Positions 8,715 to 18,174 of a DNA stretch of 64,000 nucleotides are shown here, one piece after another (within the stretch, counting starts at the first letter, position 1; the number at the start of each line of letters is the position of its first letter). Location of the stretch: positions 186,001 to 250,000 of the forward strand of contig JAKGSH010000010.1 in NCBI GenBank assembly GCA_021568835.1. The letters are read 5' to 3'. Below the pieces are notes generated by a model. That model had not been told where the DNA came from. It saw nothing but the letters and a program-made list of their open reading frames with translations, and searched no databases. Both the position numbers and the translations under genes were made by a program. This stretch comes from Streptomyces sp. Tue 6430. Its GTDB lineage: Bacteria > Actinomycetota > Actinomycetes > Streptomycetales > Streptomycetaceae.

Positions 8715-9966
8715 GTGACACATGGTCAAAAACGTTCCCGTGCGCGCAGAACGTCACTGACACTGCTGACGGCACTCGGCACGCTGGCCGGTGCCGCCCT
8801 GACGGGAGCGGCACCGGCCGGGGCGGCGACGGGGACGAGTTCGGGGCCGGGCCGGGAACCACCATCGCGGCCGGCGTGGTGTACCGGCAGTACGACCTCG
8901 AGGCGGGTGCCGGCGTGACGCACGTGCACGTGCTCGACGTCGACCTGACCGACACCCGTGTGAGCCTGGGCCTGCTGCATCCGGGGAAGGTCGCGGCCCG
9001 CGCCACCGTCTCCCGGCAGGCCACCGCCCAGAAGGCCGTCGCCGGCGTCAACGGGGACTTCTTCCACATCACCGAGACGCAGCATCCGGGCGTCGCCGCG
9101 ACCGGCGCGAGCGTGGGCCCCGCCATGGCGGACGGCAGGGCGCTCAAGGCCGCCGTGCCGACGGGACAGCGGTTCGGTCCCGGACTTCCGCCCGGCACGG
9201 ACACCGAGGACGTGCTCGGCGTGAGCGAGGACGGACGGGCCCGGCTGGACCGCGTGGCGCTCGACGGCACGCTCGTCACCCTCGGCCGGCGGTGGCCGCT
9301 GGGCGGCCTCAACCAGTACGCGCTGCCGGAGAACTCCATCGGCGCCTACACCTCCGACTGGGGCGACGCCTCCCGGGCGCGGGCCGCCTGCGGCACCGAC
9401 ACCGACCGGGCCGCGCCGTGCGTCACCGAGACCTACGAGGTGACGGTGCGGCAGGGCCGGGTGGTGGCCGCCTCGGCCACGCCGGGCGGCGGCGCCGTCG
9501 CGGCGGGCACGACGGTGCTCGTCGGCCGGGAGGCGGGCGCGCGGCGCCTCAGGGAACTGGCCAGGGGGCAGCCGGTGACGGTGCGCCACGGCCTCATCGC
9601 CGCCTCAGGGCGCGCCTACCGCTTCGTCCTCGGCGGATGTCCGGTGCTCACCGGCGGGCGGCCGCTGACGGGCCTGGACACGCGGACCTCCGCGGTACGC
9701 ACCGCGGTGGGCATCGCGAACGGCGGTCGGCGGGTGCTGCTGTTCGCGGTCGACGGTGCGCCGGCGTACCGCAAGGGCCTGACGGTCGCCGAGGTCGCGG
9801 CCGCCCTCGGGAGTCTCGGGGCGAGCGAGGGCTTCAGCCTGGACGGCGGCGGTTCCTCCACCTTGGTGGCGCGGGAGCCGGGAACGGCCACGGTGTCGGT
9901 GCGCAACCACCCTCGGCCGGGGCGGAGCGTGCCGTGCCGAACGGCATCGGGGTGTTCGTCCGGTGA
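8715..9966 (+). CDS. secreted phosphodiester glycosidase (NAGPA domain) protein, frameshifted
   Basis: The repaired protein is 417 residues with an N-terminal signal peptide (basic start, hydrophobic residues 14-35, then AGAA). The body has the NAGPA hallmarks: VNGDFF, GIANGGRRVLLFAVDG and the C-terminal FSLDGGGSSTLV. Family members remove a sugar from a phosphodiester, in bacteria probably on wall or exopolysaccharide material. One base is lost at 8853-8855 just after the signal peptide, another at 9910-9912 near the end (NHPSAGAERAV restored). Start GTG 8715 follows a GGGGG ribosome site; ATG 8713 in another frame stops at once. Confidence 0.83.
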
Positions 9967-9990
9967 ACCGGCCCCCGCGGGGCCGGTTCA
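9964..9990 (+). terminator. terminator of the phosphodiester glycosidase gene
   Basis: A perfect 12-base stem (TGAACCGGCCCC, loop CGC, GGGGCCGGTTCA) starts on the stop codon itself. It also faces the end of the convergent small membrane protein gene. Confidence 0.75.
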
Positions 9991-10010
9991 GCCGGTGACC
10001 CCGCGGGGCC

Positions 10011-10205
10011 TCACGGCCGGATGCTGCCGACGATGTCGGCGGTCGCCGTGAGGCCGCTGTGGATGGTGGGGGCCATGCTGGTGCCGGCCAGGAAGAAGCC
10101 GAGCAGCAGGCAGACCAGCCCGTGCGAGACCTTCAGTCCGCCGTTGCGCAGGAAGATCACCGCCAGGATCAGCAGCAACACCACCACGGAAAGGGAAACC
10201 GTCAC
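10011..10205 (-). CDS. small two-helix membrane protein
   Basis: A 64-residue protein made of two hydrophobic segments (about residues 4-18 and 27-48) around an RNGGLKVSHG loop, ending in TADIVGSIRP. I recall near-identical short proteins throughout Streptomyces, none with a known function. GTG 10205 is chosen because GGAGGAGG at 10211-10218 lies five bases upstream; the ATG at 10220 would place that ribosome site inside the coding sequence. It could belong to a phage-holin-like or envelope-associated class, but nothing seen proves this. Confidence 0.7.
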   Translation of the reverse strand: MTVSLSVVVLLLILAVIFLRNGGLKVSHGLVCLLLGFFLAGTSMAPTIHSGLTATADIVGSIRP

Positions 10206-10305
10206 GTCAACCTCCTCCATTACGTCCGCTTTCGCGGCATTCGGCCGCAAGTGTGGCGTAGTGGGGGTTCGCTCGGGCGGCTCACCTGTCCGCCGAACGA
10301 GTGGT

Positions 10306-11229
10306 TCACGGGCCGGCGGGGCGGCCCGCCGGGCGGACGAGCGCCGGGCGACCGGCCGGGCGGACGTGGTCACGCCCTCCCGCGGCGTCGAGGAAGGCCT
10401 CCAGGCCGGCCAGGTCGTCGGTGTTCAGGTAGTCGACGCCGGCGTCGAGCAGCTCGCCCCACAGTGCCTCCCGTGCGGGCCCCGCCAGGTCCGGCGTCGC
10501 CCAGAAGCGCACCTTCTGCCCGTGGTCGTGCGCGGTCCGGACGAGGGTGCGCAGCTTGCGCCGCTCCGCGTCGGGGAAGGCGCCGGCACCGAGCCAGGTG
10601 AAGTGGAGCGTCCAGTTGTCGCTGATCAGGGAGGCGAAGGAGGCGTCGGTGCCGCCCAGGTCGGCGAGGCGGCCGTCGTAGAAGGCGCGGCGCACCGTCT
10701 GGGCCGCCATCGGCGCCCGGGCCGCGCGGTCGCCCGAGACGACGGCGGTGACCGGGCCGCGCCGCACCCGGCCGTGGTCGTAGGTGGTGAACAGGTGCCG
10801 GTAGCGGCGCAGTTGTCGGTCGAGCTCGAGGTACGTCGACGCGCCCTCGGTCTTGATGTCGACGAGCAGTTGCAGCGGGGTGCGCGAACCGCGGTACACC
10901 GAGCCGTGGTTGGCCCCGACGCGGGCGGCGAGCGGGGCGAGGTAGAGGGACTCGAGCGTGCGGGCCGGGTCGAGGTCCACCGGGTCGTGGGCGACGAGCA
11001 GTTGGCCGTCGACGAGGAAGACGTCGGCCTCGACGCTGCCGAAGCGGTGGTCGAGGGCGTCGAGCAGGGGCCGGGGGTGCTCGTAGTCGTTGTGGGCGTG
11101 GGCGTGCCACAACGGGCGCGGCCGGTGCCGCCGTTCGCCGGCGAAGGCGCTGCCGGCGGGCGGCGCCAGCACTGCCGTGAGGGCGGCGCCGAACGTGGTG
11201 AGGGCTCCGCGGCGAGTGATGAGGGCCAT
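10306..11229 (-). CDS. Tat-exported PI-PLC/glycerophosphodiester phosphodiesterase-like protein
   Basis: A 307-residue protein with a twin-arginine signal peptide (ITRRGALTTFG followed by a hydrophobic stretch and GSAFAG). The mature part begins HAHNDYEHPRPLLDAL and has EADVFLVDGQLLVAHD, which carry the His, Glu and Asp expected at the active site of the PLC-like/GDPD TIM-barrel superfamily. VDIKTEG and a late YLNTDD fit the same fold. It is probably an extracellular phosphodiesterase acting on lipid head groups. Start ATG 11229 follows a GGGAGG site. The C-terminal tail has a repeated VRPAGRPA sequence. Confidence 0.82.
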   Translation of the reverse strand: MALITRRGALTTFGAALTAVLAPPAGSAFAGERRHRPRPLWHAHAHNDYEHPRPLLDALDHRFGSVEADVFLVDGQLLVAHDPVDLDPARTLESLYLAPLAARVGANHGSVYRGSRTPLQLLVDIKTEGASTYLELDRQLRRYRHLFTTYDHGRVRRGPVTAVVSGDRAARAPMAAQTVRRAFYDGRLADLGGTDASFASLISDNWTLHFTWLGAGAFPDAERRKLRTLVRTAHDHGQKVRFWATPDLAGPAREALWGELLDAGVDYLNTDDLAGLEAFLDAAGGRDHVRPAGRPALVRPAGRPAGP

Positions 11230-11381
11230 GCTCTGCCTCCCTGGGGGACGGTCCGAACCACAGGGAGTATGAGTCCGGCAGAGCCGCAATGAACCTGCAC
11301 ATGACAGGAGTTGGCCGGACCGCCGTCGGGCGTTCACCCCTTCCGGGCGGGCGCGCGAACCTTCCGCGCGAGCACGCGAAG

Positions 11382-11407
11382 AAGCCCGCCCCGGGTGGGG
11401 CGGGCTT
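11382..11407 (-). terminator. terminator of the acyl-CoA dehydrogenase operon
   Basis: AAGCCCGCCCC at 11382-11392 pairs perfectly with GGGGCGGGCTT at 11397-11407 around a four-base loop, 13 bases past the stop of the minus-strand dehydrogenase gene. Confidence 0.8.
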
Positions 11408-11419
11408 CACGAGGGACCG

Positions 11420-12525
11420 TCAGGGGGCCCGCAGGTCGACGAGTTCGGCCAGGGCGGCGCGGTGGGCGCCCGCCGTGCCGTAGGCGATCGAGTCGGCCTT
11501 CGCGCGCTTGAGGTGGAGATGGGCCGGGTGCTCCCACGTCATCCCGATGCCGCCGTGCAGCTGGACCGCCTCCTCGGCGGCACGCACGGCGACGGACGCC
11601 GCGTACGCCTGCGCCACGGCGACGGCCACCTCGACGTCCTCACCGGTCGCCAGGGCGTCCGCCGCGCCCCGGGCCGCGGCCCGCAGGTTGACGACCTCCA
11701 GCCACAGCTGGGCGAGTCGGTGCTTGAGTGCCTGGAAGCCGCCGACGGGCCGGTTGAACTGCTTGCGGTCCTTGAGGTAGCGCACGGTCTCGGTCAACGC
11801 CCACTCAGCGGAACCGAGTTGCTCGGACGCGAGCAGTCCGGCACCGGCGCGCAGGGCTCGCCGGACGGCCGGGGCGGCGTCCCCGAGCCGACGGCCGGGA
11901 GCCCCGGCGAGGGTGACCGTGGCGAGCGGGCGGGTCAGGTCGAAGGACACCTGGGGGGTGACGGTGACGGCGGCGGCGTCGACCGCGTACAGCCGCCGTC
12001 GTCCGCGGGGACGAGCAGCAGGTCGGCACAGGCGGCGTCGGCGATGCCGGTCAGCTCCCCGTGCAGGGCGCCGTTCTCCAGCCGTACGGTCGGGAAGGCG
12101 GCGCCCGGCGCGGTGTGCAGCCCGACGGCGAGCGCCGCGACCGTGGTGGCCTGTGCCAGCGGGCCGAGCAGGTCGGCGGCGACGGAGGTCTCCCCGCTCG
12201 GGCGAAGCCGGGAGTGGGGAAGGCGAGCAGCGCCTCGGTGGCGACGACCGCGCTCGTGAGGTACGGGACGGGGCGACCGCGCGGCCGAGTTCCTCCAGGA
12301 CGACGGCGGCCTCCCGGTGGGTGGCGCCCTGGCCGCCCAGTTCCTCGGGCACCAGCAGTCCGCGAGGCCCATCGTGCCGGCGAGCGCCTTCCACAGCCGG
12401 AGGTCGTGCGGGGCGTCCGACTCGGTGCGGGCGATCACGCCGGCCGCGTCGCAGTGGTCGCCGAGCAGGTCGCGGACCGCGGAGCGGAGCGCCTCCTCCT
12501 CCTCGGTGTAGAGCAGGTCCGTCAT
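11420..12525 (-). CDS. acyl-CoA dehydrogenase (small FadE), frameshifted
   Basis: After repair a 369-residue FAD-dependent acyl-CoA dehydrogenase of the smaller, divergent type that pairs with a larger subunit. Visible blocks are LLVPEELGGQG, the QLGSAEWALTETVRYLKDRKQF helix region in pieces, and VQLHGGIGMTWEHPAHLHLKRA. Four lost bases are inferred, near 12359, 12272, 12213 and 11998. The N-terminus MTDLLYTEEEE starts at ATG 12525, which overlaps the stop of the larger dehydrogenase gene (ATGA). Together they probably form a heteromeric dehydrogenase oxidising a branched, steroid-like or aromatic acyl-CoA; the substrate is unknown. Confidence 0.82.
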
Positions 12526-13706
12526 CGAGCGAGGTCCTTCCAGGCGACGTCCTTGTCGGTGCGCGGCTCGGTGGGCAGGCCCAGGACGCGCTCGGCGACG
12601 ATGTTCAGCAGGACCTCGGTGGTCCCGCCCTCGATGCTGTTGCCCTTGGATCGGAGGTAGCGGTAGCCCGCCTCGCGGCCGGTGAAGTCGACGTGTTCGG
12701 GCCGACGCATGGTCCAGTCGTCGTACAACAGGCCCTCCTCGCCGAGGAGTTCCACCTCCAGGCCGCTGATCTCCTGGTTGAGGCGGGCGAAGGCGAGCTT
12801 CATGCCGGCGCCCTCGGGGCCCGGCTGGCCGGCGACGAGCTGCTGGCGCAGCCGCTCGGCGGTGAGCCGGGAGACCTCGGCCTCCACCCACAGCTTCAGC
12901 AGCCGCTGGTGCAGGTCGTGGGTGCGCAGTTCGGGGCGCTCGCGCCAGGTCCTGGCGGCGGGCCCGATCATGCCGCCCTCGCGGGGCAGCCGCATGCCGC
13001 CGATCGCGACCCGCTCGTTGTTCAGCGTGGTCTGCGCGACCCGCCAGCCGTCGCCGACCTCGCCGAGGCGGTGGGCGTCGGGGATGCGGACGCCGGTGAG
13101 GAAGACCTCGTTGAACTCGGCCTCGCCGGTGATCTGCCGCAGCGGGCGGACCTCCACGCCGGGGTCGGTCATGTCGCACACGAAGTACGTGATGCCGCGG
13201 TGCTTGGGCACGTCCGGGTCGGTGCGGGCGATGAGGATGGCCCAGCGGGCGACGTGGGCGCTGGACGTCCACACCTTCTGCCCGTCGACGACCCAGTCGC
13301 CCCCGTCCTCGCGGACGGCCCGGGTGCCGAGGGCGGCCAGGTCGGAGCCGGCGCCGGGCTCGCTGAACAGCTGGCACCAGACCTCCTCGCCGGTCCACAG
13401 GGGCCGCAGGAAGCGCCGCTTCTGCTCCTCGGTGCCGTACTGGAGGACCGTCGGCGCGGCCATGCCGAGGCCGATGCCGATGCGCCGCGGGTCGTTGTCG
13501 GGGGCGCCGGCGGCCTCCAGCTCGGCGTCCACGACGGCCTGGAGGGAGCGCGGGGCGCCGAGCCCGCCGAGCCCCTCGGGGTAGTGCACCCAGGCGAGAC
13601 CGGCGTCGAAACGGGCCTTGAGGAAGTCGAGCCGGTCGGTGCCGGCCGGGGGGTGCGCGGCCAGCAGTTCGGCTGTGCGGCGCCGGAGTTCGGCTGCGTC
13701 GGTCAT
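12522..13706 (-). CDS. acyl-CoA dehydrogenase (large FadE)
   Basis: An intact 394-residue flavoprotein that introduces an alpha,beta double bond into an acyl-CoA. It has the FAD/substrate motif CQLFSEPGAGSDLA, DGQKVWTSSAH, and a C-terminal RSKGNSIEGGTTEVLLNIVAE segment typical of the class. It is the middle gene of a three-gene operon joined by four-base overlaps on both sides (stop of the quinone oxidoreductase before it, start of the smaller dehydrogenase after it). Heteromeric pairs of this kind are known from actinobacterial steroid and fatty acid side-chain breakdown; that role here is inference. Confidence 0.9.
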   Translation of the reverse strand: MTDAAELRRRTAELLAAHPPAGTDRLDFLKARFDAGLAWVHYPEGLGGLGAPRSLQAVVDAELEAAGAPDNDPRRIGIGLGMAAPTVLQYGTEEQKRRFLRPLWTGEEVWCQLFSEPGAGSDLAALGTRAVREDGGDWVVDGQKVWTSSAHVARWAILIARTDPDVPKHRGITYFVCDMTDPGVEVRPLRQITGEAEFNEVFLTGVRIPDAHRLGEVGDGWRVAQTTLNNERVAIGGMRLPREGGMIGPAARTWRERPELRTHDLHQRLLKLWVEAEVSRLTAERLRQQLVAGQPGPEGAGMKLAFARLNQEISGLEVELLGEEGLLYDDWTMRRPEHVDFTGREAGYRYLRSKGNSIEGGTTEVLLNIVAERVLGLPTEPRTDKDVAWKDLAR

Positions 13707-14674
13707 ACGGCGGCTCCGTTTCGCGGGACGACGGCGACCCGGCCGGTGGTGACACCGTCGGCGACCCGCTGCACGGCGGCGGCGGCCTCCGCCAGCGGTA
13801 CGCGCTCGCTCACCAGCGGCTTGATCGCGCCGCGGGCCGCCAGCTCGGTGAGCTGCTCGTGGCAGTGCCGGACCAGCTTCGGGTTCTTGGTGTTGTACAG
13901 GCCCCAGTGCAGGCCGAGGATCGCGTAGTTCTTCACCAGTGCGTGGTTGAGCGAGGGGCTGGGGATCGTCCCGCTCGCGAAGCCCACGACCACGATCCGG
14001 CCCTCGAAGGCGACGACCTTGGTGGACTGGGTGTAGGCCTCGCCGCCGACCGGGTCGTAGACGACGTCGGCGCCCCGGCCGCCGGTGGCCTCCTTGACGG
14101 CGGCGATCACGTCCTCGGCACGCCGGTCGATCACCACGTCGCAGCCCAGCTCGCGGGCGACGGCCGCCTTGTCGGCCCCGCCGACGACCCCGACGACGGT
14201 GGCGCCGGCCGCCTTGCCGAGCTGTACGGCCGCGCTGCCGACCCCGCCCGCCGCGGCGTGCACGAGGAGCGTCTCACCGGCCTGGAGAGCGGCCCGGCGG
14301 TGCAGGCCGAACCAGCCCGTCTGGTAGCCGATGTGCAGCGCGGCGGCCTCCGCGTCGTCCAGGGAGTCGGGCGCGGGCAGCAGGGCGGCGGCGTCCGCGA
14401 CGGCGTACTCGGCGAAGCCGCCGTGCGGCAGCGCGGGGGTGGCGAGGACGCGGCGGCCGTCCTCGGTCTCGCCGCAGATCTCCACGCCCGGGGTGAACGG
14501 CAGCGGCGGCCTGACCTGGTAGTGGCCGCGGGCCATCAGCGCGTCGGGGAAGTTGATGTTCGCGGCGCGCACCCTGAGCAGGACCTGGCCGTCGCCGGGC
14601 GTGGGCCGCTCGATGTCCGCGAGCCGCATCACCTCGCTCGGCTCGCCGTTCTCGTGCACCTGCCATGCCTGCAT
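13703..14674 (-). CDS. zinc-independent NADPH:quinone oxidoreductase family protein
   Basis: A 323-residue medium-chain dehydrogenase/reductase without the zinc ligands of alcohol dehydrogenases. The GroES-like part includes VLLRVRAANINFPD and FTPGVEICG; the Rossmann part has HAAAGGVGSAAVQLGKAAG and DVVYDPVGG. It probably reduces a quinone or enoyl substrate with NADPH. ATG 14674 follows GGAGG and gives MQAWQVHE, the usual family start; an upstream in-frame ATG at 14740 would span the operator. First gene of the operon with the two acyl-CoA dehydrogenases. Confidence 0.88.
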   Translation of the reverse strand: MQAWQVHENGEPSEVMRLADIERPTPGDGQVLLRVRAANINFPDALMARGHYQVRPPLPFTPGVEICGETEDGRRVLATPALPHGGFAEYAVADAAALLPAPDSLDDAEAAALHIGYQTGWFGLHRRAALQAGETLLVHAAAGGVGSAAVQLGKAAGATVVGVVGGADKAAVARELGCDVVIDRRAEDVIAAVKEATGGRGADVVYDPVGGEAYTQSTKVVAFEGRIVVVGFASGTIPSPSLNHALVKNYAILGLHWGLYNTKNPKLVRHCHEQLTELAARGAIKPLVSERVPLAEAAAAVQRVADGVTTGRVAVVPRNGAAV

Positions 14675-14723
14675 GCGGAGCCTCCACGGGACTGCGTCGT
14701 CTGACCGGGGTCGATCGCATACT

Positions 14724-14735
14724 AAGCGGTCGCTT
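14724..14735. promoter_or_regulatory. palindromic operator upstream of the fad operon
   Basis: AAGCG-GT-CGCTT lies 50 bases upstream of ATG 14674 and overlaps a -10-like TAGTAT on the minus strand (14719-14724). TetR-family repressors of lipid genes bind sites of this shape. No regulator gene is adjacent, so it would act from elsewhere. Confidence 0.5.
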
Positions 14736-14896
14736 GCCAATCAGGGAACAGTCGGCGGACAACAGCCCCGCACCGGAGGCCACGGGCGGGACGCCGACAT
14801 GCCGCGGGCGCGGGTCGTCGGGGCGTCACGGGCGCGGCTCGCCGGGACGCCGCGGACGGAGGCCGCCTGGACGCCACGCGCGAAGGCCGCCCCGCG

Positions 14897-15505
14897 TCAC
14901 GCCCCCTTGGCCCGCGCCCGGACGTGCATCCGCTCCCCCTGCGGCCCGAAGAGGCTGAGGAACTCCACCGGCCCCTCCCCCGTCGACCCGAACCAGTGCG
15001 GCACGCGCGTGTCGAACTCGGCGGCCTCCCCCGCCGACAGCACCACGTCGTGCTCGCCCAGCACCAGCCGCAGCCGCCCGGACAGCACGTACAGCCACTC
15101 GTACCCCTCGTGCGTGCGGGGGTCCGGGTCGAGCCTGCGCTGCGGTTCCCGCACCTTGAACGCCTGGAGGCCGCCGGGCTGACGGGTCAGCGGCCAGTGG
15201 GTGCGGCCGTGGCGGACGACCGGCTGCGCCCGCACCCGCGGGTCGCGCACCGCCGGCGCGCCCACCAGTTCGTCCAGCGCCACCTCGTGGGCCCGCGCGA
15301 TCGGCAGCAGCAGTTCCAGGCTGGGCCTGCGCAGCCCCGACTCCAGCCGGGACAGCGTGCTCACCGAGATGCCCGTCGCCTCGGACAGCCCCGCCAGCGT
15401 CGCACCCCGCTCCTTGCGGATCCGCCGCAGCCGCGGCCCGACCTCGGCGAGCACCGCGTCGACACCCTCGCCCGCGGCCCTGTCGTCGTCCTTGTCGCCA
15501 CTCAT
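14897..15505 (-). CDS. XRE family regulator with cupin domain
   Basis: A 202-residue cytoplasmic regulator. Residues about 20-75 form a helix-turn-helix (RRIRKERGATLAGLSEATG followed by ISVSTLSRLESG), and residues about 115-190 a cupin barrel (EGYEWLYVLSGRLRLVL, then FDTRVPHWFG) that probably binds a small-molecule effector. ATG 15505 is preceded on the minus strand by TTGACA and a -10-like hexamer placing transcription start at or near the ATG, so the message is probably leaderless. It is divergent from the flavin oxidoreductase gene and is its most likely regulator. Confidence 0.88.
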   Translation of the reverse strand: MSGDKDDDRAAGEGVDAVLAEVGPRLRRIRKERGATLAGLSEATGISVSTLSRLESGLRRPSLELLLPIARAHEVALDELVGAPAVRDPRVRAQPVVRHGRTHWPLTRQPGGLQAFKVREPQRRLDPDPRTHEGYEWLYVLSGRLRLVLGEHDVVLSAGEAAEFDTRVPHWFGSTGEGPVEFLSLFGPQGERMHVRARAKGA

Positions 15506-15511
15506 GACACT

Positions 15512-15540
15512 ATTGCAGTTTCGGCAAACTCGTTTGTCAA
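15512..15540 (-). promoter_or_regulatory. promoter and palindrome in the XRE/oxidoreductase divergent region
   Basis: On the minus strand TTGACA (15540-15535) is followed after 17 bases by TGCAAT (15517-15512), seven bases from ATG 15505. The spacer holds a palindrome CAAAC-TC-GTTTG at 15525-15536, well placed for autoregulation and control of the divergent gene. Confidence 0.5.
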
Positions 15541-15584
15541 TACGGCAGCGGTGGCGCGACGGTCGGCCGTGGAGGTGGTCACAG

Positions 15585-16607
15585 ATGACCGAGCACACCA
15601 CGAACACCGGGCAGACCGAGCAGACCGAACACCCCGGGAACCCCGGGCACGCCCCGGGAGGCGCCGACGCCTACGAAGTGGTCGTCGTCGGCGGCGGTGC
15701 GGCGGGACTGTCCGCCGCCCTGGTCCTGGGCCGGGCCCGGCGCCGCACCCTGGTCGTGGACGCGGGCGAGCCGCGCAACGCGCCCGCCGCGCACATGCAG
15801 GGCTACCTGTCGCGGGACGGGATGTCCCCGGCCGAGTTCCTGGCGACCGGACGCGAGGAGATCGCCCGGTACGGCGTGGAGCTGGTCCGGGACCGGGTGG
15901 TGGACGCCACGCGGAACGGGGGCTTCGCCGTGACGCTGGCGGGCGGACGGACCGTGCGGGCCCGTCAGCTCGTCGTCGCCACCGGCCTGAAGGACGAACT
16001 GCCCCCGGTCGAGGGCCTCGCCGAACGGTTCGGGCGGGACGTGCTGCACTGCCCGTACTGCCACGGCTGGGAGGTCCGCGACCAGGCCTTCGGCGTGCTC
16101 GCCACCAGCCCGATGAGCGTGCACCAGGCCCTGATGGTGACGCAGTGGTCGAAGGACGTGAAGCTGTTCCTGCACACCGTCGGCGAGGCGGAGCTGTCCG
16201 ACGAGGACCTGCGCCGGCTCGCCGCGGCCGGCGTCGACGTCGTCCCCGGCGAGGTGGCCGGGCTGGTCGTCGAGGACGACCGGCTCACCGGGGTCCGCCT
16301 GGCCGGGGACGGGACCGCCGCCGACGGGACCGTGCACGCCCGCGAGGCGCTGTTCGTCGCCCCCAGGGCGGTCCCGCGGACCGGTCTCCTGGCCCGGCTC
16401 GGCGCCGAGACGACCGAGACGCCGTTCGGCCGCTATCCGGTGGTCGACGGCCGGGGCCTGACCACCGTGCCGGGCCTGTGGGCGGCGGGCAACGCCTCCG
16501 GCTTCGCCGAACAGGTCGTCAACGCGGCGAGCCGCGGCTACCGGGCGGGCGCCGCGATCAACGGGGAGCTGCTGATGAGCGATCTCGACGCCGCCGTCCG
16601 GGTGTAG
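15585..16607 (+). CDS. NAD(P)/FAD-dependent oxidoreductase, thioredoxin reductase-like
   Basis: A 340-residue flavoprotein. After a 28-residue Thr/Glu/Gly-rich N-terminal tail comes the FAD motif VVVVGGGAAGLSAA, then LHCPYCHGWEV with a redox CxxC, and the C-terminal GLWAAGNASGFAEQVVNAAS FAD block. The classical GxGxxA/G NADPH loop is not obvious (QAFGVLATSPM sits there), so it may be a ferredoxin/flavin-type or holothin-oxidase-like relative instead of a true thioredoxin reductase. Start ATG 15585 behind GGAGGTGG. Divergent from an XRE-cupin gene that probably controls it. Confidence 0.85.
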   Translation: MTEHTTNTGQTEQTEHPGNPGHAPGGADAYEVVVVGGGAAGLSAALVLGRARRRTLVVDAGEPRNAPAAHMQGYLSRDGMSPAEFLATGREEIARYGVELVRDRVVDATRNGGFAVTLAGGRTVRARQLVVATGLKDELPPVEGLAERFGRDVLHCPYCHGWEVRDQAFGVLATSPMSVHQALMVTQWSKDVKLFLHTVGEAELSDEDLRRLAAAGVDVVPGEVAGLVVEDDRLTGVRLAGDGTAADGTVHAREALFVAPRAVPRTGLLARLGAETTETPFGRYPVVDGRGLTTVPGLWAAGNASGFAEQVVNAASRGYRAGAAINGELLMSDLDAAVRV

Positions 16608-16636
16608 TCACCACACCGTCGGTGCACCATGACTGC

Positions 16637-18174
16637 ATGCTGCTGATCCGGCTCGCCGACGTGTCCCGGGAGGTCGCCGCCGCCCCGGCGCGCTCCCGCA
16701 AGATCGCTCTGCTCGCCGCGCTGTTCCGGGAGGCGGAGGCGGAGGACGTGCCGGTCGTGATCCCGTACCTCGCCGGGCGGCTCCCGCAGGGGCGGCTCGG
16801 CATCGGCGGGAAGGTGCTGGGCCGCCCGGTGGCCCCGGCCGCCGCACCGACGCTGACCGTGCGCGAGGTGGACGCCCGGCTCACCGCTCTGGGCGAGGTG
16901 TCGGGCCCCGGCTCGCAGGCCGAACGGGTGCGGCTGGTCGGGGAGCTGATGGGCGCCGCCACCGAGGACGAGCAGCGTTTCCTGATCGCCCTGATCAGCG
17001 GCGAGGTCCGGCAGGGCGCCCTGGACGCGGTGGCGGTGGAGGGGCTCGCGGAGGCGACCGGCGCTCCCCGGCGGACGTGCGGCGGGCGGTGATGCTGGCG
17101 GGCTCGCTCCAGACCGTGGCCCGGGCACTGCTCGCGGACGGGCCGGCGGCGCTGGAGCGGTTCCGGCTCACCGTCGGCCGTCCGGTGCTGCCGATGCTCG
17201 CGCACACCGCGTCCTCCGTGGCCGATGCGGTCGGCAGGCTGGGCGCCTGCGCGGTGGAGGAGAAACTGGACGGCATCCGCGTCCAGGTCCACCGGGACGG
17301 CGACACCGTACGGGTGCACACCCGCACCCTCGACGACATCACCGACCGGCTGCCCGAGATCACCTCCGCGGCAAGGGGGTTGCACGGCGATTCGTTCATC
17401 CTGGACGGTGAGGTGATCGCCCTCGACGAGACCGGCCGGCCCCGCTCCTTCCAGGAGACGGCGGGCCGCGTCGGCTCCCGGGTGGACGTGGCCGCGGCCG
17501 CCGCGGCGGTCCCGGTCTCCCCCGTCTTCTTCGACGCGCTGTCGGTCGACGGCCGGGACCTCCTCGACCTGCCCTTCTTCGAGCGGCACGCGGAGCTGGC
17601 CCGGCTGGTGCCCGAGCCGATGCGGGTGCGCCGGACCGTCCTGGCGGGCGAGGCGGACCTGCGGGCGGCCGAGGACTTCCTGGAGCAGACGCTGGCCCGG
17701 GGCCACGAGGGCGTGGTGGTGAAGTCCCTGGACGCGCCCTACAGCGCGGGCCGGCGCGGCGCGGCGTGGCTGAAGGTCAAGCCCGTGCACACGCTCGACC
17801 TGGTGGTGCTGGCCGCCGAGTGGGGCCACGGCCGGCGCACCGGGAGACTCTCCAACCTCCACCTCGGCGCCCGCACCGCCGACGGCGGCTTCGCGATGCT
17901 CGGCAAGACCTTCAAGGGCCTGACCGACGCCCTGCTCGCCTGGCAGACCGACCGCCTGCGGGACCTGGCCGTGGAGGACGACGGCTGGGTGGTGACCGTA
18001 CGCCCCGAACTCGTCGTGGAGATCGCCTACGACGGCCTCCAGCGCTCCAGCCGCTACCCGGCCGGCGTCGCCCTGCGCTTCGCCCGCGTGGTCCGCTACC
18101 GCGAGGACAAGGGCCCGGAGCAGGCGGACACGGTGGAGACGGTGCTGGCCGCACACCCGCGGGTACGGCCGTGA
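16637..18174 (+). CDS. ATP-dependent DNA ligase, frameshifted
   Basis: After repair a 512-residue ligase: N-terminal DNA-binding domain (about residues 1-190), adenylation domain with the active-site motif [19 protein letters not shown] and EGVVVKS, then [10 protein letters not shown] and an OB-fold. It seals DNA nicks using ATP. One C is lost in 17067-17070, between TGAP and [11 protein letters not shown]. Start ATG 16637 gives [10 protein letters not shown]. It overlaps the next NUDIX gene by four bases (GTGA). Actinobacteria keep such ligases beside the essential LigA for repair; length and layout fit the LigB-like class. Confidence 0.9.

Noticed and set aside
11913..13928. A 671-residue plus-strand frame across the acyl-CoA dehydrogenases
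   Set aside because: Antisense to two recognisable dehydrogenase genes; composition is Gly/Ala/Val-rich without motifs.
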